From Antedon mediterranea (taxonomy: Eukaryota; Echinodermata; Crinoidea; Comatulida; Antedonidae), in NCBI RefSeq assembly GCF_964355755.1, contig NC_092670.1, positions 4,615,001 to 4,679,000 on the forward strand: a DNA stretch of 64,000 nucleotides, given 5' to 3'. The notes beneath the pieces were generated by a model. It ran no database searches. It was not told where the DNA came from and saw only the letters and a program-made list of their open reading frames with translations. Position 1 is the stretch's first letter. Every line of letters starts with the position of its first letter. Made by a program: the position numbers and the translations under genes. Of the stretch, positions 46,484-64,000 are shown one piece after another.

Positions 46484-46749
46484 CATCGTAGCCTAGCCAT
46501 AGGCCAAGCCTGGTGTTGTCTCGTTGATGAATTGTCTTTCTTTTTTTGGCAGAATATGTTAATACAAACTGTTCATCAATGTATTTCTTCACAATCGACT
46601 ATCGCACTAAAAGTGGTTGCATCACAGAAGCGAATTGATATATATGAATCCATGTGTGATGCATGTCAGTATTAATAAATAATACTAGCAGGTATCTCTT
46701 ACAACCGACAATAAAACGATAAAAACAACTATTTATAATTAGATTGAAA

Positions 46750-46865
46750 AAACATAAGTGTTTATTCAAGTGGGGTGGGGGGATGCGTTTATTCCAAATG
46801 ATGTTCTATAGGGGAGCATTTATTTAAATAGGGCATTTATTCAAAGCAGAGCTTTTATTTGAATA
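46750..46865. repeat. Degenerate TTTATT(C/T)AA(A/G) repeat cluster
   Basis: GTTTATTCAAGTGGGG, GCGTTTATTCCAAATG, GCATTTATTTAAATAGGG and GCATTTATTCAAAGC follow one another at about 30-bp spacing. Confidence 0.5.
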
Positions 46866-49800
46866 GATACAATAACATAATAAGTTATTCATTGAGCTTT
46901 AAATCTACAGTTGGGTCTAAAGAAACAGGAAATTACAAATGATTTGTTTACATACAGAAGCAATTATTAATCGTAACATAACGATTTGCTTATTAGCAAG
47001 TAAATATGTTCACTCAAGCGGAAAAACACCTTTAATTCCTCAGATCACTTTCCCATGACTCTATTGACATTATATTCATTCAGATAGTGTAATAAGAAGG
47101 CATTTGTTATATGAAGTGTTGAGAATTAAACGCTTGGTGAATAAAAGATGAAAATATCACGCTAGGATGATCTTTGTATATTGCAATTCCCATAATTAGA
47201 GACAAATTACAATGCAGTTTTAGCTACCATAATAAAGTAAATTGATCAAAGGTCTGACAGGCAGGGAATAAGGAAACTACATGTCTATGTGCATGATAGA
47301 GGCATGTGTCGTTGGTTGTAACACAATGGAGAGAATCACTAGTTTAGACCCTGGTTAGCTACAAGAGTGTATCCCCATAGTTCGGTTTGGATACTGGCAT
47401 GGACATCATCCAATTTTCTAGCTTTTCCTTGATCTTGTTTTCTTCTAAGCACTTCAGGACTAGATTTTGCCATATATGGTCAACAGCTAATGTAGTAAAA
47501 TTGCCTCACAGATGATGTAGTTAATATAACCAGCAAATGTACAATTAGAAAGTAGCAGAGAGTACAGCCTAAGCCAATCCTGCACCTCTATCCACTAATG
47601 GTTGCCAACCTCCACATTGAATAACTGTGAGAGTTACTCTGATCAGAGGGAGGAGGTCAAACCTTCGCTTTTAGTCGACTCTTTCACTGTCCAGTAATTG
47701 CATTCTGTTGATAGTCGATTTTGGATTTATACAATCAAAATTCTACTAAAGAAGGCTGTAGCATTTTGTTACAATATAATGTAGTTAGTTTAGCACAGCT
47801 CTGATATGCTGAAAATAGCCTTAGAAAATCCTCCAGAAATTTTCTGTTTTAATCAATAAACTCGCGTCAATTTTTACAATTTGTTAGGCGAGAGTTTTAT
47901 ACAGTATACAGTATGTGTATCTGAAATCATTTTTTTCTGAGCTGGAAAAATTGTTGGGAAACAATTCTGTATTTGGATAGGCCTATACATAAAATTGTAT
48001 AAGAAATTTCACATTAAATGTTTACATAACTGTTTGATCAATAGAGTCAATAGTTCCATAGTCTATGAACGATAAGGTTAGGCCGGTCATGCTAAACCAA
48101 ACTAAGGCTAGCATAAACAAATTAACAATAGCAAAATTTCAGCTTTTAAAACTCCCACAGGTTTGTTTTACCCTCCCACACCTAACCTCAAAATACACCC
48201 CTAGCACTAAGAAGAATAATATTTGATTGACTATTATAAAAAACATACCTTAGCGATTGCATATTGTGTCCATTTAGGCTGGGCTCAGATAATTGAGTTG
48301 TTGCATAACACACCATAACTTATATTATCAAGCTGTTTATAAGTAAACAGCTACTGGTTAATGTACCATGTTTCTGTAGATTTTAGGGAGATAGATCAAG
48401 CCCTCAATAGCAACAGTTATCAACTTGATAAGAACTAATCGCACAAGTGGTTAGAAATAACGCCTCATGGTCAGTTATGATACAGAAACGGAAGAATGTT
48501 ATCGCAAAGACATGTTCAAGAGGTCTGTACGCACTCGCAACCAAAGCCAACTCATCGAGCCTTGTTTGAATCCTGTCTAAACTTATGAACATAATAGCAG
48601 ACTAAGCATGTCTGTAGGTTTTGTTCTTGTCATGGTCTATGGTTTCTTGTATCTCTGCTTTTAGAAAGCAGTTTGATCATCAGACCATAACAGAGCTTTA
48701 TGAAATGAATGTTCGTCCTTTGACCTTGGTGTTTCTTCTTACTAATTATACAGTAGTTGAAAATTAGTATCATTTATTTTCGAATAACATTTTTCAAAAG
48801 AACAATATACAATACCCCTTGTAATAATATTTTAATATTAAATAACAAGGATTATATATGAAATGAAATTTTCCTCAAACTTTGTGATACTTCATGAAAA
48901 ATTCTTATAATAGTGTTAAGGACATAATATTTGAAGCCCTGGCTTTTAATGATTAATTGTTTTCATCATATATATTCCTATATTGAAACATTCAAAAGCT
49001 TGGCATTTATTTCTGGCTATTTTCTTTGATAGCTTTCAGGTCTATTGTCTCTGCAATCGCTATTGAGATTCAGAAATGAATGTTGCCCCAACAGCATTTT
49101 GTTTTTCAATAATAAAATTTTCCTTTAAATTTATAAAATTGTTCTTAAATCAACAGTAATGTAAGGCTACAATTACAAAGGCTCCTAATTATTTGTGAGC
49201 CTGCTTTAATTAGTATGTTAATAATAGCCTCGTCGCTAAATATTTCATAAGTGATAAAAACTATCTGTTGGGTTGCAGAAAAAAAACCATTATTATTTTA
49301 TTTTAAAGACAGGGCTGTTAAATTTTAGGAGGGAGCTAAAACTAAATCTGCACACGGCTTAGTACTCTCAACACAAGCATGCTTGCATTAATTAACGTTT
49401 AATATTTGAATAAAACAATGATTTCAGAGCACAAAGATTTCCCAATTTATGGTTAAAAAATCAAAAGTTTCTCAATCGAATATGCCAATTCTTTCACTAG
49501 TCCATCACACACAGACAAAAGTGTGGTTTGTTTTTAATAAATATCCTGCCACCATGGGCTAGTATTATTTAAAGCTTTAATAATAAAAATATAAACAAAA
49601 ATTGACCTTTGAGGGTTTCAGTTTTATTTCAACATCAGAATAATTAATTAAATAACCTCTATATTAAGATAAATTATAAATATTTAACAATATAAAACAG
49701 TTTTGGGCTACCAGAAAAACATTCAATAAGATGACATTAAGCATTTCCATTTTTAGAAAGATTATCATTGCTGTGTTTCTTTTTCTTTTCATGATAATGT

Positions 49801-50793
49801 CATTCATATTATGTGAAGATTTAATGTGAAGAAATATAGCATGCCAAATATTAATGTTAACTTTTATGTAAAGGTTTTTAGTATCAAAACTATAAATAAT
49901 CTGTTTTTAAAAACATTTTTTGATGAAAATAAACTATCTATTATTAAAACCAAGCTAAACTTTTGAATGGATTTTTTTTTCTGCAGAAAGATGAGGAGAA
50001 AAATATTTTTTTAAAGACAATAACACTTTTGAATTGTTCGTTTTGGTTTTTCAAACACAAAATTAATCTGTAATTTAATAATATTATTATTATTAATTTA
50101 GTGTCTTTACAGCCAAATATTTGTCTGTGTTCTGTGTGATGAATAATTCATATTATTGTAATGCATAAATGCAGCTAAATGTATCTCATTTACATAAATG
50201 CAGTTAAATGATTCTCATTTACATATAAAGCCAGACAATTAAGGATAGGCATTCGATAAACAATTCTATACTGTGATTTAATATAAACTGTTTAGTTTTC
50301 TTTACAGCCAGGTAATATTGTTCATAATTACTGTATATTGATGGCTTGTCTTTCTATATTAAATAATTTAAACATTTAGTACATAAACAAGCGATTTTAT
50401 TTAATAATTTAGTATCTGCATGGTTTAATTCCTAAATTGGGACGGAAATCCACTTAAAAAATGTTGCATGGTTTCTAAAAGCAATGTTCGTTTGATAGAA
50501 AACAAGTAAAATTGTATTATTGGTGATGAAACAAAAAAATACAAAACAATAATTTGCATGATGATAAAGAAAGTTATAATGATAGAATATTATGCACTTA
50601 TACAATAAAAATCTAATTAAAATACGAAAACTGTAGTTTTCTATGATTCAATCTCAAGCTGTACATTTAAATAATATACAGTTCTATACAAAATATGACA
50701 CGTTTGTTATCTCAGGGAAGAGTGTTCACCCTCCCCTGGTTATAATATCACAAATCTCGCATTTCGCAATCCATAATTCAATGTAATGCATGA

Positions 50794-50932
50794 CTTCTAC
50801 ACTATCGAACTAGTTTGACAAAAAAAGTGTGATGTACCCAAATATGGTAGTTAATATGACATCATCGTGTCTATATATGGGCACAACACATTTTGTTTTC
50901 ACATCAAATTGGTAGTGTAGACAGAGCTTTAG
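50794..50932. mobile_element. MITE family A, copy 3
   Basis: CTACACTATCGAACTAGTTT and AAAGTGTGATGTACCCAAAT at the left, GTAGTGTAGACAGAGCTTTA at the right. Confidence 0.9.
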
Positions 50933-52274
50933 GCTGTAAAAGAAAATAGTAAAGGACGTAGAAAACAAAGATACAGGGTAATAAATTGATGTATAGCAGA
51001 TTTAAGATTAATAAATTATTTAAAAAATAATTAATTTAAAACTAAATCCATACTTTAATTTGTCACTCAAAACGATTTACCTTTATTTATCCATAAGTTA
51101 AGCTACAGAGTAAAATGAAATCAAAGTGCATTCATTGGCACATGGATTGCGAGATGGGAATACTGTGCATTCTATAATTACTAAGTATTAAATATTTAAT
51201 TTATCTAAAAGAAAGCTCACTTTCTGTGTTTTTATATAAAATTGTGAGGTTTCCTTGCTGAAAAATATCTAATATCATTCGTTTTTTGCTTTGCACAATT
51301 AATTAATCTATTCAAACGGGAAACTAAAAAAATATAGACATAATTGATAATCTAACATAATATAAACTGACATGGCTAAAAAATGGTTTATCTCGAAGCT
51401 GCAGGGAATATTCCATGTGCATTGATTTGTTGATTGTTGAAACTCTTCTAGTGCATATACAGTATTTCACCTTTTTTCTCTCAAAAAACCCTTACTTATA
51501 ATAGAGATAACTATCCCAATACCGGTCACGATTTCTACTGGCCTACTATGTTTGGTCTCTGGAAATGATATACCAATAGATTTTGGGATCTTTTGGACCT
51601 CAAGAAAAGTCTGGTTTTGGGAGAATTTCTGGTTTTCAGAGAGTCGAGTATTGGGAGAGTTTACTGCAATAGAATATTGAGTGAAACCTCACAACTACAT
51701 CAGTTAAAAAAAACCCCATGCAATGGGAAATGTACAGTTAGAACATTAAAAGATTAAAACAATAACAGGTTGTGTGCAGATCACACAAAAACAATATTTA
51801 TATCTATTTGAGATATTTCCCAAACCGACCATTATTTTAATTATGTATTATTAAAAAAAAACTTTAAAAGGTAAAATGTTTCCCATATCATAATGTTCTT
51901 TAAATGCTTTTGTAAGTTTATCGAGGAAATTTCCCATGAAATTCAGCAAATCCAAAGTCCTGAGTTACAATGTTTTATAAACAGTATCTCTTGATGAGGC
52001 AAATATTTTTTAATAAACATAACCAGTTTGTTAAATAGTTTTAAATGACATTTGATCATAAATAAAATAAAACAATAAATAAACAAATGAAACCAACAAT
52101 CAAAACTTCCTCACAAAATACACAACCGGGAATTTACAACAATATGCAAATTGTTTTCCATCATATTGATCCTGTTGTTCAGTCCTTTATTGTCCAATAT
52201 AGTAGTATAGTTTGCACATTCCTTCATTGTTCTACTCATATTTCCTTCATTATAGTCAGCTTTCCATCTTATCC

Positions 52275-52690
52275 ACTTGATTGTACTTTGTCTGCCTTCC
52301 TTCATTTTACATCTTATTTGCTTTCCTTGATTTTACTCAACAACATTTCAGCTTTCCTTCATTTTACTCCACACCCCATCTGTTTTCCTTCATTTTACTC
52401 CACACCCCATCTGTTTTCCTTTATTTTACTTTGCTTTTCCTTCATTTTATTTATCAGCTTTCCTTCATTTTACTTTCAGCTTTCCTTCAGTTTACTTTGC
52501 CTTTTCCTTGGTTTTACTTTATCAGCTTTCCTTCATTTTACTTTATCAGCTTTCCTTCATTTTACTTTATCAGCTTTCCTTCATTTTACTTTATCAGCTT
52601 TCCTTGATTTTACTTAGCTTTTCCTTTATTTCACTTTATCTGCTTTCCTTCATTTTACCTTCCTTCTCCTTCATTTTACTCCACATCACC
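52275..52690. repeat. Pyrimidine-rich tandem array, unit about 23 bp in its core
   Basis: Core unit TATCAGCTTTCCTTCATTTT plus ACT, with shorter TTTCCTTCATTTTACT variants around it. Phe/Leu/Ser-rich open frames on the plus strand here (up to 176 codons) are artefacts. Confidence 0.9.
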
Positions 52691-52862
52691 ATCTCTTTAC
52701 TCCATTACTACATTATAACTTAAAATTATAAATTATATATAATTTGTGCATATTACATCCAGCAACATCCCACAACATTGCTATTTTGACGATGATTTGG
52801 ACAATATATAATTCAGCTAAAATATCCCATTGTTTTTAAAGTAAAAACTTGCTGTTGTCATA

Positions 52863-60866
<8,004 letters not shown>

Positions 60867-61139
60867 CTGAAAAAAATGAAAAAAGATATGTTAATTTGTT
60901 AATACCAATCGTTTTTTCCCCAAGATGACCACTTGTAAAGTTTGAGTCTCAGTTGACATGACGATGTACTGTACAATTTATTTTACCATCAATGAAGATT
61001 AGAAGATCTTACAATGGAGTGAAATCATCAGATCAAATTGATATGTGCTGATTCTGGTATCATCGTCTGATGCTTAATGGTTTTGCATCAACATAAGAGC
61101 CATTCTCGGCATCTTTGGGGAATATACAATAACCTATTA

Positions 61140-61960
61140 ATATTAATTGTTTCCCAAAACAAACTACTTGGGCTATATTCATTTTATCAAACTGCCTGGG
61201 TACATAACAAAAATAAGAATTAAGCCAAATAAATGTTCAGAGCATTAAAAGATTGTTTCAGAGAAAGATACACTACTTGGGTTAGTTCTCTGATATTGAT
61301 TGCACACCAGAATAATGTAAATTTATTTTCATAATGTTCCTAGAAAGTAAACCCCCCCCCCCTATAATGCTACTACATATATACTATTTAAAAATCTGCA
61401 TGCGCACCATAATAATATATATTTATTTTTGCAGTGTTTTAAGAAAGTACAACAGCCCCATAGGCTATTTGGAACGACTTTTTCCCAGAAAAACTATGCA
61501 AGACTACTTCTCTCATTGAAAAGCCTGGTTGCCCAGCAAAATAATATTATGAAAAAAAATTGTTCACAGAAAATACTACTCAAGCCTGGTTGCCCAGCAA
61601 AATAATATTATAATATTCCTTTTTTAAGTGTTCATAGAAAGTACAAAATATCTCCCTAGGCTATATGGCAAGATTTTTCCTAGAAAATACTACTCAAAAC
61701 TCTCTTATTGAACAGCCTGGTGGTTCACAAAAGAAAGGTAATAGTAATTTTTACAGTGTTCGTAGAAAATACAATAGCCCCCTATAGGCTATGGAAAGAC
61801 TTTTTCCCAGAAAAAAAAACAACGCAGGATTAATTAGCCTGGTTGCCCATTAAAGTAAGAAGCAATATTCATTTTAAGTCCTTGCAGTATGCACAAGATC
61901 TTGAAGAATTTTTTCTCCTGTATAAGATTAATTTATTAAACATACTGGGTTCCCACCAAG
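61140..61960. repeat. Degenerate tandem repeat, unit about 120-150 bp, about five copies
   Basis: Recurring pieces are GAAAGTACAA, CCCCTATAGGCTAT, GACTTTTTCCCAGAAAA, ACTACTCAAG and AGCCTGGTTGCCCAGCAAAA. Copies vary in length; a run of 11 C lies near 61353. Confidence 0.8.
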
Positions 61961-63048
61961 AAAAATGTTCACGATAGCATACAAATAATTAATGTTTCTG
62001 AGTTGGATAGCGAGAATATTTCATGAATTATTTTTTTATATTCATCATTGAAAAAGGCTATGCCAAGAAACTAGGCCATTCAAAAAGGCAGTGTTCCAAT
62101 TTTGGACACGGATTAAAACAGTTATAGATGCACTGACGGTTGATTTTCAGGAATCAGACAACCACCATGTGTGGCAAAATGCTTTTCGCATATGTTGCAT
62201 AATTAACAAATCAAATTGAAAGAATATAACACATGATAAAATATACTATACACAGTAAAGTACCATCATTATCAAACATTATGGCTTCTCAGAACTCACT
62301 GTGCATAAATGAAAAGGTTACAATTTCCCAGAATGTTGAATTAATATTAATTATGCTGAAAACAAGCCATAATTGATTGATTCAGCAAAAAATTAAATTT
62401 ACATAATTATTTTGGAAAATCTATATAAAACACTAAATTGAATATGTCATATTTATTTTACTCTATTCTCTCAACTTCAAGCACCTGGTGTCTAAACTAT
62501 GAACCCCTAGATATCTGAGCTGACCCACATTGTCCAATTTCTAGGAAAGTCCAATTTGCAGTATTACCTAATCTTTAATAATCAAGTTTATCAAGTACTA
62601 TCTGCAGGTGTTTTAACAATAGAAAAAGGTGCAATTTACAAAGTGTGTAAGTGCTGATAAATTGTAGGAGAGTTTTAAAAGAGCTGTGTTTGCTGTGAGA
62701 AAATAACCAGTTATCTGGTAGCTGAACATTTAAAATACGGGTAATGGCATTCCCAAAGTCAATCAGTTGTTTGGATGTTAGATTAGACCAAACTGATTAA
62801 AATATCACTGTGCCACTTTTAGCTGCGATTGACCGCTAATTACCATGTTTCAACTACTGAAACGTCTTCACTGTTTGATCATCTTAGAGTACTGTACATC
62901 ACAGTCATTTAAACACTTTTTGGGAGCACAAACTAAGTTGTATCAATCAGTTAGTATATCAATTATATCTTTATAAATTTCAATAAATATTTTAAATTAA
63001 ATTAAGGCCATTCGTTCTTCAAAGACCATAGCACACAGTTGTTCTAAT

Positions 63049-63114
63049 GATCAGCTTCAACTGGATGGACCACCCTCGTAAAATATTGTTGAAATAAATA
63101 AATAAATAAATAAA
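63049..63114 (+). mobile_element. Non-LTR retrotransposon or SINE 3' tail, copy 2
   Basis: GATCAGCTTCAACTGGATGG, ACCACCCTCGTAAAATATTG and a (TAAA)n tail, matching 44640-44698. Confidence 0.5.
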
Positions 63115-63783
63115 ATATTTTTAACTTTAACTTCAACTTCAGACAAATCAAGGTCTGGAGCCAGGATTATCAACACGTTTTACAGGTTTGTCTGGTTCTT
63201 TTATGCAACCGAAGAAAAAGCTTAAATAGTGCTGATAATGCAGAATTCTATAGAACTCCATATAGACGGATTCTATGAAACGAATATTGAAGGCTGCAAC
63301 ATACTTTTGTTCGCAAATCCTGAATTACATGGGCTTTGCACTATGCTCTTGCATTGAAAATTAATTGCAATTTCCAAGAAAGAAGTTCTTAAAATTCGCA
63401 GAAGAGAATATTAATAGTACAAAATTCAGATTGCGAATTATATTCTCACGCTATGTAGTGATGATAAAACCATAAAAATAACCAATTTACTATTTATTTA
63501 TTCATTATTATTAATAAATGTATTTATACAAATTGATGTTAGTCATTTTATGTTACAATAAAAATGATAACATTTTGATTTTGCTGATATTTCTCTGAAC
63601 CGGTGGAAAGGCTCTCTTTTCAGTACATTTATGTCAACTTATATTAGTGTGGTTGAGACTGAAAATAAAATAATTAAACAATAAAGTAGTGAAATAGAAT
63701 ACTGATCCAAAGAAAATATTACTCTAAAAAATCTGACTAAAAAAAGAATATAAAAATAAAAAAATTATTTAAAATAACACTCT

Positions 63784-63981
63784 TTATGTACAATGTTTTC
63801 CGTCAGGTATGCCGGGATGCCAAGTGGAGTTGTATGTGTTGGCGTACAATGTTTTAAGTTGGGTACACTGGGTGGTCATTTGTGCATAGAACCTGTAGCA
63901 GTCTAGCACCATGCTTGGAGGTGATCCATATTTCTTGACGGAAATTATTGATATATTATATACGAAATCATTTTGCCTAAT
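63784..63981 (-). CDS. Unrecognised coding-like open frame at the right edge
   Basis: An open stretch of 65 codons ending in TAA. Its composition is less A+T-rich than nearby sequence, and it reads YGSPPSMVLDCYRFYAQMTT followed by QCTQLKTLYANTYNS and HPGIPDGKHCT. A possible acceptor (TTTCCGTCAAG|AAATAT) would begin an exon near 63937. It could be an exon of PTPN3/4 or of another gene, or part of a transposon. I recognise no family, and no donor fits the phase of PTPN3/4 exon a convincingly. Confidence 0.25.
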   Translation of the reverse strand: MRQNDFVYNISIISVKKYGSPPSMVLDCYRFYAQMTTQCTQLKTLYANTYNSTWHPGIPDGKHCT

Positions 63982-64000
63982 TCATTCCTAACATTAATTT

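Larger units (their letters stand above)
46484..52862. other. Gene-poor interval between TMEM177 and PTPN3/4 (tail to tail)
   Basis: A+T-rich. It contains CATTTATT-rich repeats (46760-46860), MITE A copy 3 (50794-50932) and a pyrimidine-rich tandem array (52275-52690). The 3' UTR of PTPN3/4 must begin at the right end. No coding sequence was supported. Confidence 0.65.
60867..63783 (-). other. PTPN3/4 upstream intron sequence
   Basis: No further PTPN3/4 exon was recognised. It contains a degenerate tandem repeat (61140-61960) and a retroposon tail (63049-63114). Confidence 0.5.

Noticed and set aside
48404-48592. 62-codon minus-strand frame and a tRNA-like GGTTAGAAATAACGCC segment
   Set aside because: There is no recognisable family, and the tRNA-like boxes are too poor and badly spaced to call.
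52087-52723. 176-codon hydrophobic plus-strand frame
   Set aside because: It is a translation of the TTTCCTTCATTTTACT array and has the 23-residue period expected from a 23-bp unit.

Overview
The window is A+T-rich animal genomic DNA with short coding exons, GT-AG introns of 0.1 to 10 kb, many minisatellites and small inverted-repeat transposons. Recurrent TAGGCCTA-type words and the protein sequences point to an invertebrate deuterostome, most likely an echinoderm. That is an inference from texture and could be wrong at phylum level.

Three protein-coding genes are supported. (1) 1184-42665, minus strand: a complete EPB41L5/Yurt-type FERM protein. I reconstructed 17 coding exons whose splice phases all agree. 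The long product is 907 aa. An alternative end inside exon 12 gives a 583-aa product with a hydrophobic tail. (2) 44901-45788, plus strand: an intronless coding sequence for TMEM177 (295 aa), a mitochondrial inner-membrane protein, preceded by a splice acceptor in its 5' UTR. (3) 52863-60866, minus strand: the last 11 coding exons (465 aa) of a PTPN3/PTPN4 (Ptpmeg) non-receptor tyrosine phosphatase, covering the PDZ domain and the whole catalytic domain. Its FERM half must lie beyond the right edge.

Layout from left to right: EPB41L5 3' end and introns, including a 3.4-kb, 22-bp minisatellite at 9.4-12.8 kb; FERM exons at 18.5-32.7 kb; a 9.9-kb first intron; exon 1 at 42.5 kb; a divergent promoter interval at 42.7-44.9 kb; TMEM177; a 6-kb gene-poor interval; then the PTPN3/4 exons. 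EPB41L5 and TMEM177 are head to head, while TMEM177 and PTPN3/4 are tail to tail. In human, TMEM177, PTPN4 and EPB41L5 are also immediate neighbours (2q14.2), so this is an ancient gene neighbourhood with TMEM177 rearranged locally.

The genes do not form an obvious pathway. EPB41L5 and PTPN3/4 are both cortical FERM proteins, and the long EPB41L5 product ends in T-T-E-L, which fits a class I PDZ ligand. TMEM177 acts in cytochrome c oxidase assembly. The remaining sequence is introns and intergenic DNA with at least seven copies of one MITE family, four of a second, four larger inverted-repeat elements, non-LTR tails and tRNA-like SINE fragments. No full transposase, rRNA or convincing tRNA gene was seen.
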